Below are positions 51,759-60,729 of a DNA stretch of 64,000 nt, piece by piece. The notes beneath the pieces were generated by a model. It searched no databases. It was not told where the DNA came from and saw only the letters and a program-made list of their open reading frames with translations. Location: contig JAHZEA010000004.1 of assembly GCA_019422065.1 (NCBI GenBank), positions 1 to 64,000 on the forward strand, given 5' to 3'. The number at the start of each line of letters is the position of its first letter. Positions within the stretch are counted from its first letter, which is position 1. A program made the translations under genes and the position numbers. The DNA is from Lachnospiraceae bacterium (GTDB lineage: Bacteria > Bacillota > Clostridia > Lachnospirales > Anaerotignaceae).

Positions 51759-52473
51759 TAATTTGCTGTGGAACGAATATTTAAACAAAGTACTTAGTCA
51801 TGTTAAATTTAAGTACGACCGCAAAGAAATTAAATGGGAGCTGGAAGAACACATGGAGGATATGTATGACGACTTTATCTCTGATGGTATGAATGAAGAA
51901 GATGCCAAAAAAGCCGTTATTGACTGCATGGGTGATGCTGATGAGATAGGAAAAGAACTTAACGAGGCGCACAACAGGCTTTTAGGAAATGTTTGGAGAA
52001 TTTCAAGAATTATAGCCGTAATTCTAATACTTTTAAGCATTCTGCCAGTGTTTATGACTGTTTTGACAGCAATATTTTCAATATTCAGCAGTTACAGTTA
52101 TTCTTATGATAAAAGCCGCATTGTTTCAAGAGTAGAAGTAAACCAGACAGAAAAAATAGATGATATGTATTTAAAGCTTGAAGAAGTTATATTATATGAT
52201 AATGACTGTGTAGAGTTGCATTACAAAACATGGTATCAGCCGTTTTCAGACAGTGTCCGCTGGACATTTGATATAAGCACTGATTATGTTACAGATGATT
52301 TGGGAACAGAGTATTTTGGTTCAAGCGGGTCAAGCTCTGCCGGGATAATATCCAAACACAGCACAGTTATAGAAGGATTTCCTAAAGAAGCCAAAGCACT
52401 TATTATAGATTACAATTATTACGGCAGGAAAATGTATTTTGAAGTGCCTTTGAGAGAAGGTGGCAAGGTTTGA
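51745..52473 (+). CDS. HAAS/DUF1700-type membrane protein of the PadR operon
   Basis: The 242-residue product has an N-terminal helical HAAS-like domain (about 5-85, with YLNKVLSHVKFKYDRKEIKWELEEHMEDMYDDFISDGMNEEDAKKAVIDCMGDADEIG). One long membrane segment follows (about 92-120), then an extracytoplasmic beta-rich domain. Proteins with this front domain are usually encoded directly after PadR genes and may pair with them. ATG 51745 has GGGGGTAAG upstream and overlaps padR. Function unknown; a membrane sensor or stress protein is a fair guess. Confidence 0.8.
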   Translation: MPLPDNLLWNEYLNKVLSHVKFKYDRKEIKWELEEHMEDMYDDFISDGMNEEDAKKAVIDCMGDADEIGKELNEAHNRLLGNVWRISRIIAVILILLSILPVFMTVLTAIFSIFSSYSYSYDKSRIVSRVEVNQTEKIDDMYLKLEEVILYDNDCVELHYKTWYQPFSDSVRWTFDISTDYVTDDLGTEYFGSSGSSSAGIISKHSTVIEGFPKEAKALIIDYNYYGRKMYFEVPLREGGKV

Positions 52474-53036
52474 ACAGAAAAAAAGAAACCATAATATTTA
52501 TTGTTATAATACTTGTACTTGGTTTTTGGCGCTTTGGCGGCGGACAGCAGATGTATTTTTCGCCTGAAAAAGTTATGTATGCCTGTGAAGAAGGCCTGCA
52601 CTATGGGCCTTCGGAAAAAGTGCTTCTTAAAAAACAAATAGGAAACAGAGCCATTGTAATTGGAAAACTTGATGACGGAATATCCGTTGTTCACTCAAAA
52701 CGCTCTCTTTTGGGTATGTGGAAGTTAGGAGAAGGTTCTGTAACAGGATATTGGAAAATAACGGATGATGTTGAAGCGGCGTATTCATCAAGGTTTAGGC
52801 TTATTTACGGTGCCGTTAAAAACAAAAATATTAAAACTATCGAAATAGCGGCGGCAAAGGTAAAAGACGGAGAATTGGAAATTTTAGAAAAAGCTAATTG
52901 TAATGTAGACGATGACGGGTTCTTTTTTGCTGATACAGGTGATTATTATACTGAAGATGACGGAGTTTATTTCAGAATAGCTTATATTTATGGGTTTGAC
53001 GAAAACGGCACTTTGATTTATAGTTATGAATACTGA
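52470..53036 (+). CDS. Membrane-anchored protein of unknown function, third gene of the PadR operon
   Basis: The 188-residue protein has one N-terminal hydrophobic segment (about 7-22, TIIFIVIILVLGFWRF) and a beta-rich outer domain. I do not recognise a family. The start is TTG 52470, overlapping the previous stop by 4 bases (TTGA), with AAGGTGG upstream, so translation is coupled. Its topology resembles the outer half of its neighbour, suggesting they act together. Confidence 0.7.
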   Translation: MNRKKETIIFIVIILVLGFWRFGGGQQMYFSPEKVMYACEEGLHYGPSEKVLLKKQIGNRAIVIGKLDDGISVVHSKRSLLGMWKLGEGSVTGYWKITDDVEAAYSSRFRLIYGAVKNKNIKTIEIAAAKVKDGELEILEKANCNVDDDGFFFADTGDYYTEDDGVYFRIAYIYGFDENGTLIYSYEY

Positions 53037-53060
53037 TATAAAAATTACGGAGATGATATT

Positions 53061-54197
53061 TTGAAAGAGCCTTTATCGTTATATATTCACATTCCGTTTT
53101 GTGTTAAAAAATGCCTATACTGCGATTTTCCGTCATACAGCGGTTTAGAAAGCATACACAGCGACTATGTAAAAAAGCTATGCAATGAAATAAAAGAAGG
53201 TGCTTATGTTTACAGTGGTTATGATATAAAATCTGTTTTTATAGGCGGCGGTACGCCTACTGTTTTATCAAGCCATGATTTAGGCTGTATTATGGATACT
53301 GTATTAAACAAATACGATGTTTGCGATAATGCAGAAATTACATGTGAGGCCAACCCGGGAACACTTGATTTTAAAAAACTTAACGAAATGCGGTCTATGG
53401 AGATTAACCGTTTGAGCATGGGTGTTCAGGCATGGCAGGATGATATTTTAAAATCACTGGGAAGAATACACAACAGAGAAACATTTGTAAAAGATATAGC
53501 TATGGCAAAAGACGCCGGATTTAAAAATATAAACTGTGATTTAATGTTTGCTCTTCCCGGTCAAACTATGGATGACTGGCAGGAAACACTGGAAAAAGTA
53601 ACTGATTTGAATGTTCAGCACATATCAGCTTACAGTCTTATTATAGAAGAAGGAACACCTTTTGGTGATAGGCACAAAAGCGGTACTTTAAAGGCTGTTG
53701 ATGACGAAACTGACAGAAAAATGTATGCTTTGGCAAAAGAAATATTAAGTGACAGAGGCTATAAGCAGTATGAAATAAGCAACTTTGCCAAGGAAGGCTT
53801 TGAAAGCTATCATAACAGTGTTTACTGGAAAACAATGGAGTATGCCGGTTTTGGTTTAGGCGCGCATTCGTATTTTAACGGAAAAAGATACCACAATACT
53901 TATGATATTCAGAAGTATTTAAGTGGCTCAAAATTTGACGATATAAAGGAAGAAACAGAAATTCTTACTGAAAACGACAAAATAAGCGAGTTTATGTTTA
54001 TGGGCCTTAGAATGACAAAGGGAATAAGCGAAAAAGAGTTTGAAAGACGTTTTAAAACATCAGTTGACAGCGTTTATAAAAAACAGTTAGATGAGCTTAT
54101 TGATGAGAAGCTTATTATAAGGAAAGAAGGATATATTTATCTTACAGATTACGGAACAGACATAAGTAATTTTGTATTTGAAAAATTTTTAATTTAA
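53061..54197 (+). CDS. hemW: Radical SAM heme chaperone HemW
   Basis: The 378-residue radical SAM protein has the [4Fe-4S] cysteines C14, C18 and C21 in CVKKCLYCDF, FIGGGTPTVL, the family segments CEANPGTLDFKKL and NRLSMGVQAWQDDILKSLGRIH, and the C-terminal HemN_C domain. The short N-terminus and CxxxCxxC spacing fit HemW, a heme-transfer chaperone, rather than the oxidase HemN. The start is TTG 53061, with GGAGATG upstream. In many Firmicutes hemW precedes hrcA, as here, but the heat-shock genes have their own promoter. Confidence 0.93.
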   Translation: MKEPLSLYIHIPFCVKKCLYCDFPSYSGLESIHSDYVKKLCNEIKEGAYVYSGYDIKSVFIGGGTPTVLSSHDLGCIMDTVLNKYDVCDNAEITCEANPGTLDFKKLNEMRSMEINRLSMGVQAWQDDILKSLGRIHNRETFVKDIAMAKDAGFKNINCDLMFALPGQTMDDWQETLEKVTDLNVQHISAYSLIIEEGTPFGDRHKSGTLKAVDDETDRKMYALAKEILSDRGYKQYEISNFAKEGFESYHNSVYWKTMEYAGFGLGAHSYFNGKRYHNTYDIQKYLSGSKFDDIKEETEILTENDKISEFMFMGLRMTKGISEKEFERRFKTSVDSVYKKQLDELIDEKLIIRKEGYIYLTDYGTDISNFVFEKFLI

Positions 54198-54256
54198 TAT
54201 ACTTAAAAGGTTTATTTTTTAAAAACAAGAGTATAATTATATAATGGAACAAACAA

Positions 54257-54298
54257 AAGCCGGCATAAATATTTTAGAGTATGCCGGCATTATATTTT
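54257..54298 (+). terminator. Terminator hairpin after hemW
   Basis: GCCGGCATA pairs with TATGCCGGC; the tail is only moderately T-rich. Confidence 0.7.
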
Positions 54299-54343
54299 GT
54301 AATAAAATTTGTAGTAAAATAATAAAAAAATTAAAAAAATCTA

Positions 54344-54372
54344 TTGACACTTTGAAAGATAGGTGTTATCTT
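54344..54372 (+). promoter_or_regulatory. Sigma-A promoter of the hrcA operon
   Basis: TTGACA (54344-54349), 17 bases, TATCTT (54367-54372), directly followed by the CIRCE element. Confidence 0.8.
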
Positions 54373-54383
54373 ATAAGCATGAA

Positions 54384-54410
54384 TTAGCACTCGGTCAAGG
54401 TGAGTGCTAA
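54384..54410 (+). promoter_or_regulatory. CIRCE operator (HrcA-binding site)
   Basis: TTAGCACTC, a 9-base spacer and GAGTGCTAA, a perfect CIRCE. It lies just downstream of the promoter and 20 bases before hrcA, so HrcA can block transcription until heat or unfolded protein draws GroEL away. Confidence 0.98.
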
Positions 54411-54429
54411 CAGAAAGGAAGATGCTGGG

Positions 54430-55479
54430 ATGGCACTTGATGAAAGAAAACTTAAAATCCTTCAGGCGATTATCACAGACTATATCGCTACAGCGGAGCC
54501 TGTAGGCTCAAGGACTATAGCCAAAAAATATGACCTCGGCATCAGCTCTGCTACCATAAGAAACGAAATGAGCGACCTTGAGGAAATGGGTTTTATTATC
54601 CAGCCTCACGCTTCAAGCGGCAGGATACCGTCGGATTTAGGATACAGGCTTTATGTCGATAAAATACTAAGGCGTCAAAAGCTCTGTGACGAAGATAAGA
54701 AAATTGTAAATACAATGATTAATCGCAACGTTAATCAAATACAATATCTTATGGATGAAACCGCAAGACTTATTTCTAAAATGACTAACTACACGGCTAT
54801 ATTTTCTGAGCCGGTGGTTAAAAATACTAAAATAAACAAAATAAGGCTTATGTCTCTTAACGATACAGACCTTATGATTATAATGGCCGCAGAAGGCAAT
54901 GTAATTAGAAATAAAATTGTTTCTGTTAATTATATGCCTAATGAAGATACGCTTTATGAGCTTTCAACTGTAATTACTGATTTAATGCATGGTGAAATAA
55001 TAGAAAACATTAATCAGGATATTGTAGATAAGCTTTTTAGTGAGCTTAACGGATACGACGAGATTGCTTCTTTATTAATGAGTTTTATTGATGAGCTTTC
55101 CAAATCATCCGGTATGGGCAAACTTCATTTCAGCGGCACAAACAATATGCTGGCTTTTCCGGAATTCAGTGATGTTGAAAAAGCCAAATCATTATTTAAA
55201 ACCCTTGAAAAAACAGATTCTCTTACAAATTTACTTTCGGATAATAAAGGTGGAGACTTACAGATATATATAGGAAACGAAACCGGTATTGAGGAAATGA
55301 AAGACTGTAGTATTGTTACAACAACTTATGAGTTTGGTGACAATATTACAGGTACAATAGGAATTTTAGGTCCTACAAGAATGGATTATTCTCAAGTAGT
55401 TTCCGTTTTAAGCTCAATGGTTGAAAATATAGAAGGTGTATTAAACGACCTTGAAGACAAGAAAAAAGATGATTCCTGA
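54430..55479 (+). CDS. hrcA: Heat-inducible transcription repressor HrcA
   Basis: The 349-residue repressor has an N-terminal winged helix (ERKLKILQAIITDYIATAEPVGSRTIAKKYDLGISSATIRNEMSDLEEMGFIIQPHASSGRIPSDLGYRLYVD) and the GAF-like HrcA domain to the end (ITGTIGILGPTRMDYSQVV is a family mark). ATG 54430 is 8 bases after AAGGAAG; the GTG at 54400 lies in the CIRCE element. It is first in the operon and represses its own promoter. Confidence 0.97.
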   Translation: MALDERKLKILQAIITDYIATAEPVGSRTIAKKYDLGISSATIRNEMSDLEEMGFIIQPHASSGRIPSDLGYRLYVDKILRRQKLCDEDKKIVNTMINRNVNQIQYLMDETARLISKMTNYTAIFSEPVVKNTKINKIRLMSLNDTDLMIIMAAEGNVIRNKIVSVNYMPNEDTLYELSTVITDLMHGEIIENINQDIVDKLFSELNGYDEIASLLMSFIDELSKSSGMGKLHFSGTNNMLAFPEFSDVEKAKSLFKTLEKTDSLTNLLSDNKGGDLQIYIGNETGIEEMKDCSIVTTTYEFGDNITGTIGILGPTRMDYSQVVSVLSSMVENIEGVLNDLEDKKKDDS

Positions 55480-55496
55480 TATATTAAGAAAGGAAA

Positions 55497-56075
55497 ATGG
55501 AAATGGAAGAAAATAAAGAAAAAGAATTAGATGAAGAGGTTATAAACGAGTCTATAAACGAGGCTGTAGATGATTCCGTTGAGCCGTGCGATGATGAAGC
55601 GGCAGAGGAAGAAACAAAAGAAAACAAAGAGCTTGCAGAAGCCAAAGCTAAGGCTGATGAATACCTTGACAAATACCAAAGGCTTATGGCTGAGTTTTAC
55701 AACTTCCGTGAAAGAACAAGCAAAGAAAAAGCTTCTATGTACGATGACGGCGTTCGGGATACAATAGAAAAAATACTGCCTGTAGTTGATAACCTTGAGC
55801 GTGCTGTTGCAGCACAGCAGAATAAAACAGAAGAAGCCGAAAGCTTTATTAAAGGTGTTGACATGATACTTAAACAGTTCAAAGAAACACTTAAAGCATT
55901 AGGTGTTGAAGAAATACCGGCAGTAGGCGAAAAGTTTAATCCTCAGCTTCATTCGGCTGTTAGCCATATTGAAGATGAAAACTTTGGAGAAAATACAGTG
56001 TCAATAGAAATGCTTAAAGGATATACACACAAAGGCAAAGTTATAAGACACAGTATGGTTCAAGTAGCAAACTAA
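55497..56075 (+). CDS. grpE: Nucleotide exchange factor GrpE
   Basis: The 192-residue protein has an acidic, disordered N-terminus (about 1-50), a long coiled coil (about 50-110, YLDKYQRLMAEFYNFRERTSKEK) and a beta domain ending in EMLKGYTHKGKVIRHSMVQVAN. It releases ADP from DnaK. Two in-frame ATGs (55497 and 55503) follow AAAGGA; the second is better spaced, so the protein may be two residues shorter. Confidence 0.96.
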   Translation: MEMEENKEKELDEEVINESINEAVDDSVEPCDDEAAEEETKENKELAEAKAKADEYLDKYQRLMAEFYNFRERTSKEKASMYDDGVRDTIEKILPVVDNLERAVAAQQNKTEEAESFIKGVDMILKQFKETLKALGVEEIPAVGEKFNPQLHSAVSHIEDENFGENTVSIEMLKGYTHKGKVIRHSMVQVAN

Positions 56076-56126
56076 ATTTTATTTGATTATATATTTAATT
56101 TTTGAATTAATTAGGAGGAATATATT

Positions 56127-57965
56127 ATGGGAAAAGTAATAGGAATTGACCTTGGAACAACTAACTCTTGTGTATCAGTAATGGAAGGCGGACAGCCTGT
56201 TGTTATAGTAAACTCTGACGGTGCAAGAACAACTCCTTCAGTTGTTGGTTTTGCAAAAACAGGCGAAAGACTTATTGGTGAAGCCGCTAAAAGACAGGCA
56301 ATAACAAACCCTGACAATACAATCAGCTCTATTAAACGTCACATGGGTGAAAGCTATAAAGTAACTATTGAGGGTAAGAGCTATTCTCCACAGGAGATTT
56401 CAGCTATGATTCTTCAGAAGCTTAAAGCAGACGCTGAAAGCTATCTTGGTGAGAAAGTTACAGAGGCTGTTATTACAGTACCTGCATACTTCTCAGACTC
56501 TCAGAGACAGGCAACAAAAGATGCCGGCAAAATCGCTGGTCTTGATGTAAAACGTATTATTAACGAGCCTACAGCAGCTGCCCTTGCTTATGGTCTTGAT
56601 AACGGTACAGAGCAGAAAATAATGGTTTACGACTTAGGCGGCGGTACATTCGATGTTTCTGTTATCGAAATTGGTGACGGCGTTATAGAAGTTCTTGCTA
56701 CAAGCGGTGATACTCACCTTGGTGGCGATGACTTTGACCAGAGAGTAATGGATTACCTTGTTTCTGAGTTCAAAAAGGCAGAAGGCATGGACTTAAGAAA
56801 CGATAAAATGGCTATGCAGAGAATTAAAGAAGCTGCAGAAAAAGCTAAAAAAGACCTTTCTACAGTAACAACTACAAATATTAACCTTCCTTTCATTACA
56901 ATGAATCAGGACGGACCTAAACACCTTGATATAACTCTTACAAGAGCTAAATTTGATGAGCTTACAGCAGACCTTGTAGACAGAACAATGGGCCCTGTAA
57001 ACACAGCTTTAAATGATGCAGGTCTTAAAGCAAGCGACCTTGACAAGATTCTTCTTGTAGGCGGTTCAACAAGAATTATAGCTGTTCAGGAAGCTGTTAA
57101 AAAGATTACAGGCAAAGAGCCATTTAAAGGCATTAACCCTGATGAATGTGTTTCAATTGGTGCAGCTATTCAGGGCGGCAAGATTTCAGGCGATTCAAGC
57201 GCAAGCGATATAATGCTTCTTGATGTTACTCCGCTTTCACTTTCAATTGAAACTCTTGGCGGCGTAGCTACAAAGATTGTTGAGAAAAACACAGCTATAC
57301 CTACAACAAAGAAACAGGTATTCTCTACAGCAGAAGATAACCAGTCAGCTGTTGATATTCGTGTAGTACAGGGTGAAAGACCACTTGCTAAAGACAACAA
57401 AGAGCTTGGTATGTTCAGACTTGATGGTATCGCTCCAGCAAGAAGAGGTATTCCACAGATTGAAGTTACATTCGATATCGATGCTAACGGTATTGTTCAT
57501 GTTTCAGCTAAAGACCTTGGCACAGGCAAAGAGCAGTCTATTACAATTACAGCAAGCACAAACCTTAGTGATGAAGAAATTGACAAGGCTGTTAGAGAGG
57601 CTGAGCAGTTCGCTGAAGCTGATAAGAAACGTAAAGAGGCTATCGACGCTAAAAACGGCGCTGACTCAATTATATTCCAGACAGAAAAGACTCTTTCTGA
57701 GCTTGAGGGCAAGATTGATGATTCTGAAAAGAGCGAAATCGAGGCAGAACTTAATAAGCTTAAAGACCTTGTAAAAGATATGAAGGTAGAAGAAATGACA
57801 GAAACAGATGTAGCTAACATTAAATCAGCTACAGACGAACTTACTCAGAAATTCTACAAGATTTCCGAAAAGCTTTATCAGCAGAATGCACAAGCTAACG
57901 GTGCAGATGGTGCTCCACAGGGCGGAAACGATGATGTAGTTGACGGAAACGCTAAGGAAATCTAA
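56127..57965 (+). CDS. dnaK: Chaperone DnaK (Hsp70)
   Basis: The 612-residue Hsp70 has the ATPase domain (about 1-365, with IGIDLGTTNSCVSVMEGG, YDLGGGTFDVSVIEIG and VGGSTRI), the linker DVTPLSLSIET region and the substrate-binding domain with a C-terminal lid ending in a short acidic DDVVDGNAKEI tail. Length and motifs are standard. Start ATG 56127 follows TTAGGAGGAA. Confidence 0.99.
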   Translation: MGKVIGIDLGTTNSCVSVMEGGQPVVIVNSDGARTTPSVVGFAKTGERLIGEAAKRQAITNPDNTISSIKRHMGESYKVTIEGKSYSPQEISAMILQKLKADAESYLGEKVTEAVITVPAYFSDSQRQATKDAGKIAGLDVKRIINEPTAAALAYGLDNGTEQKIMVYDLGGGTFDVSVIEIGDGVIEVLATSGDTHLGGDDFDQRVMDYLVSEFKKAEGMDLRNDKMAMQRIKEAAEKAKKDLSTVTTTNINLPFITMNQDGPKHLDITLTRAKFDELTADLVDRTMGPVNTALNDAGLKASDLDKILLVGGSTRIIAVQEAVKKITGKEPFKGINPDECVSIGAAIQGGKISGDSSASDIMLLDVTPLSLSIETLGGVATKIVEKNTAIPTTKKQVFSTAEDNQSAVDIRVVQGERPLAKDNKELGMFRLDGIAPARRGIPQIEVTFDIDANGIVHVSAKDLGTGKEQSITITASTNLSDEEIDKAVREAEQFAEADKKRKEAIDAKNGADSIIFQTEKTLSELEGKIDDSEKSEIEAELNKLKDLVKDMKVEEMTETDVANIKSATDELTQKFYKISEKLYQQNAQANGADGAPQGGNDDVVDGNAKEI

Positions 57966-57983
57966 TCTTGTAAAATAATATAT

Positions 57984-58051
57984 GGGCAGGGATTTTGTTC
58001 CTGCCCTTTATGATGTTAAAAGTTATTTATTGTGAAAGCTTCGGCTTTTTA
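57984..58051 (+). terminator. Weak attenuator hairpins between dnaK and dnaJ
   Basis: GGGCAGG / CCTGCCC (57984-58006) is followed by only three T residues. AAAGC-ttcg-GCTTTTT (58034-58050) is a short stem with a tetraloop and a T-run. Together they could lower dnaJ expression relative to dnaK by partial termination or by fixing an RNA end. Confidence 0.5.
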
Positions 58052-58069
58052 AACAGGCGGTGAGTTAAA

Positions 58070-59236
58070 TTGGCAGATAAAAGAGATTATTACGAGGTCC
58101 TTGGTATTGACAAGAATGCCTCTGAAAGCGATATAAAGCGTGCATACAGAAAAATGGCTAAAAAATATCACCCTGACAACAACCCGGGGGATAAAAAAGC
58201 CGAAGAAATGATGAAAGAAGTAAATGAAGCCTATGAGGTTCTTTCTAACCCTGAAAAGAAATCGGCTTACGACCAGTTTGGTCATGCTGCATTTGAGCAG
58301 GGCGGCGGAGCAGGAGCCGGTGGTTTTGGCGGCTTCGGCGGATTTGGCGGCTTTGGTTCCGGCGGCATGGAATTTGACATGGGCGATATTTTCGGCAGTA
58401 TGTTTGGCGGCGGTTTCGGCGGTCGTTCCGCAAAAAGAAACGGTCCTCAAAGAGGTGCTGATGTTTCTGTAAGCATTCAAATTTCATTTGAGGAAGCTAT
58501 ATTTGGTACAAAGAAGGAAATTCAGATTAATGTAACTGATAAATGTGATACATGCGGCGGCAGCGGCGCAAAACCTGGCACAGGAACTGAAACATGCCAT
58601 AAATGTAACGGTACTGGTCAAGAAAGAGTTGTTCAGAACTCTATATTTGGCCAAATGGCTACAATCCGTACATGTTCGGCCTGCCATGGTACAGGTAAGG
58701 TTATAAAAGACCCTTGCAATGTATGTCATGGTTCAGGTACTGTAAGAAAGTCCAAAAAATTTGAAGTTAATATACCTAAAGGCATTGATAACGGCCAGAC
58801 AATACGTCTTGCTGGAAAAGGTGAAGCCGGTACAAACGGCGGCGGCTATGGCGATTTAATGGTTACTGTATACATTAAGCCTGACAGATATTTTGTAAGA
58901 AAAGGCATGGATATATACTGTGATGTGCCTATTACATTTGTTCAGGCAATACTTGGCGATGAGATAACAGTAAAAACTATAGACGGTGAGCAGAAGCTTA
59001 CAATTAAGCCGGGTACTCAGCCAGATACTGTAGCCACAATAAAAGGCGTAGGTGTACCAAACCTTAGAAACCCTAACCAAAGAGGAAATCAGATTATGAC
59101 TCTTAAGGTTAAAATACCTACTGATGTAACACCAAAGCAGAAAGAGCTTTTGAAAAGCTTTTATGGCGGCGGTACAGGCTCAGAGAAAAAAGAGGGCTTC
59201 TTTGATAAATTGAAAAAAGACTTTAAAGGCGAGTAA
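58070..59236 (+). CDS. dnaJ: Chaperone DnaJ (Hsp40)
   Basis: The 388-residue type I J protein has the J domain (1-70, with the HPD motif in KYHPDNN), a Gly/Phe-rich linker (about 80-115), four zinc-binding CxxCxGxG repeats (CDTCGGSG, CHKCNGTG, CSACHGTG, CNVCHGSG) and the C-terminal substrate domain. The start is TTG 58070 with AGGCGGTGA upstream. It is the last gene of the heat-shock operon. Confidence 0.98.
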   Translation: MADKRDYYEVLGIDKNASESDIKRAYRKMAKKYHPDNNPGDKKAEEMMKEVNEAYEVLSNPEKKSAYDQFGHAAFEQGGGAGAGGFGGFGGFGGFGSGGMEFDMGDIFGSMFGGGFGGRSAKRNGPQRGADVSVSIQISFEEAIFGTKKEIQINVTDKCDTCGGSGAKPGTGTETCHKCNGTGQERVVQNSIFGQMATIRTCSACHGTGKVIKDPCNVCHGSGTVRKSKKFEVNIPKGIDNGQTIRLAGKGEAGTNGGGYGDLMVTVYIKPDRYFVRKGMDIYCDVPITFVQAILGDEITVKTIDGEQKLTIKPGTQPDTVATIKGVGVPNLRNPNQRGNQIMTLKVKIPTDVTPKQKELLKSFYGGGTGSEKKEGFFDKLKKDFKGE

Positions 59237-59261
59237 TACGCTTTAATAATACAGTATTATG

Positions 59262-59290
59262 CAGACCGGCATTTGTTGCCGGCCTGTTTT
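59262..59290 (+). terminator. Rho-independent terminator after dnaJ
   Basis: CAGACCGGCA pairs with TGCCGGCCTG (one mismatch), loop TTTGT, followed by four T residues. Confidence 0.88.
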
Positions 59291-59376
59291 AATGCGGTAT
59301 TAAAATTATGTTTTTGCTTAAGTTAGAAAAAGCAATAAAAAAGTTAGAAAAAATAAGCAAAAACGAAAAATAATTA

Positions 59377-59405
59377 TTGACTTACGGTATTTGTTCTGAT
59401 ATACT
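59377..59405 (+). promoter_or_regulatory. Sigma-A promoter of infC-rpmI-rplT
   Basis: TTGACT (59377-59382), 17 bases, TATACT (59400-59405) with an extended TGA. Confidence 0.82.
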
Positions 59406-59411
59406 ATTTCA

Positions 59412-59531
59412 GGTAACAAAGTAGAGCATCCGCTTCTCACCTTACGGCAAAAGGTCAGTAAGGTTAATACATTTTCCTTTTTATTGGGTTTTTGTGTATG
59501 CGCAAGTGGATAGTCTCTATCCACTTTTTTT
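59412..59531 (+). promoter_or_regulatory. L20-type leader with transcription attenuator
   Basis: The leader holds a stem ACCTTAC / GTAAGGT (59439-59445 and 59458-59464) and an intrinsic terminator AAGTGGATAG-tct-CTATCCACTT plus T residues (59504-59531). The upstream ATCCGCTT (59428-59435) can pair with the left arm AAGTGGAT, forming an antiterminator. In Firmicutes, L20 binds such leaders to cause premature termination of infC-rpmI-rplT. The position and sequence fit that element. Confidence 0.87.
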
Positions 59532-59555
59532 ATTGAATTTAGGAGGTGCTGAGCT

Positions 59556-60062
59556 ATTATTGAGTTAATGATAAACGAGCAAATTAGAGACAAGGAAGTT
59601 CGTCTTATAGACCAGGAAGGCGAGCAGGTTGGTATTGTGTCATCCAAAGAAGCGCAGAGGTTAGCTGATGAGGCTAAGCTTGACTTAGTTAAAATAGCGC
59701 CTAACGCAAAACCACCGGTATGCCGTATTATGGATTACGGTAAGTACCGTTTTGATATGGCTAAGAAAGAAAAAGAAGCCAAGAAAAAACAAAAGGTTAT
59801 TGATATTAAAGAATTACGCTTGTCTCCGAATATCGACACTCATGATGTTCAGGTTAAGGTTAAAAAGGCTATAGAGTTTCTTAAGGACGGCGACAAAGTA
59901 AAAGTAAGCATTAGATTCAGAGGCCGCGAGATTGGCCATTCCAAAACTGCCGTTACTATACTTGAGGATTTCGCATCTCAGATTTCGGAATTTGGTGTTG
60001 TTGATAAAGCACCTAAAATGGAAGCAAAAAGCCTTGTTATGTTCCTTGCTCCTAAAGCATGA
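59556..60062 (+). CDS. infC: Translation initiation factor IF-3, probable AUU start
   Basis: The 168-residue factor keeps 30S subunits free and checks the initiator tRNA. The N-terminal domain has MINEQIRDKEVRLIDQEGEQVGIV and the linker CRIMDYGKYRFDMAKKEKEAKKKQK; the C-terminal domain has the usual IRFRGREIGH. The perfect Shine-Dalgarno AGGAGGTG (59541-59548) is 7 bases before ATT 59556 but 19 before the first ATG (59568). An AUU start is known for infC in E. coli and Bacillus, where it allows IF-3 to limit its own synthesis, so I place the start at 59556. Confidence 0.94.
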   Translation: MIELMINEQIRDKEVRLIDQEGEQVGIVSSKEAQRLADEAKLDLVKIAPNAKPPVCRIMDYGKYRFDMAKKEKEAKKKQKVIDIKELRLSPNIDTHDVQVKVKKAIEFLKDGDKVKVSIRFRGREIGHSKTAVTILEDFASQISEFGVVDKAPKMEAKSLVMFLAPKA

Positions 60063-60104
60063 TTTTAAATTTTAAGTTGTTGTTTATATAAGGAGGAAAT
60101 TATA

Positions 60105-60305
60105 ATGCCTAAGTTAAAAACAAAAAAAGCAGTTTCTAAACGTTTTAAAGTTACAGGTTCAGGCCAGCTTAAAAGACATAAAGCTAACACTCAGCATATT
60201 CTTGGTAAAAAATCAACTAAGAGAAAGAGAAACTTAAGAAAAGCAACTTTAACAGATGCTACAGTTCTTACAAGCTACAAAAAGAAATTATTACCTTACG
60301 CTTAA
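60105..60305 (+). CDS. rpmI: 50S ribosomal protein L35
   Basis: The 66-residue basic protein starts PKLKTKKAVSKRFKVTGSGQLKR, with the family's GKKSTKRKRNLRK segment. ATG 60105 follows AAGGAGG. It is second in infC-rpmI-rplT and under the same leader control. Confidence 0.98.
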   Translation: MPKLKTKKAVSKRFKVTGSGQLKRHKANTQHILGKKSTKRKRNLRKATLTDATVLTSYKKKLLPYA

Positions 60306-60335
60306 TTACCGGGAATTGATAGGAGGAGTTATATA

Positions 60336-60692
60336 ATGGCAAGAGTAAAAGGTGCGCTTAACGCAAGAAAAAGACATAAAAAAGTTCTTAAACTGGCTAG
60401 AGGTTATCGTGGTGCCAGATCAAAACAGTATAGAGTAGCTAAACAGTCTGTAATGAAAGCTTTAGCTTATTCATTCGCAGGCAGAAAACAGACAAAGAGA
60501 GAATACAGAAGCCTTTGGATTACAAGAATTAACGCTGCGGCAAGAGCCAACAGTATTTCTTACAGCCAGCTTATGCACGGCTTAAAGCTTGCAGGTATCA
60601 ATGTAAACAGAAAAATGCTTGCTGACCTCGCTATTAGTGATGCAGCTGGCTTTACAAAGCTTGTTGATGCCGCAAAAGCAAAATTAAACTAA
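60336..60692 (+). CDS. rplT: 50S ribosomal protein L20
   Basis: The 118-residue protein has the basic N-terminal RVKGALNARKRHKKVLKLARGYRGARSKQYRVA and the globular WITRINAAARANSISYSQLMHGLK. Besides its role in 50S assembly, it is the expected ligand of the leader in front of infC. ATG 60336 follows TAGGAGGAG. Confidence 0.98.
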   Translation: MARVKGALNARKRHKKVLKLARGYRGARSKQYRVAKQSVMKALAYSFAGRKQTKREYRSLWITRINAAARANSISYSQLMHGLKLAGINVNRKMLADLAISDAAGFTKLVDAAKAKLN

Positions 60693-60729
60693 TTATTGTT
60701 CGAGTATATTAGATTAGGAGGAAATACAA

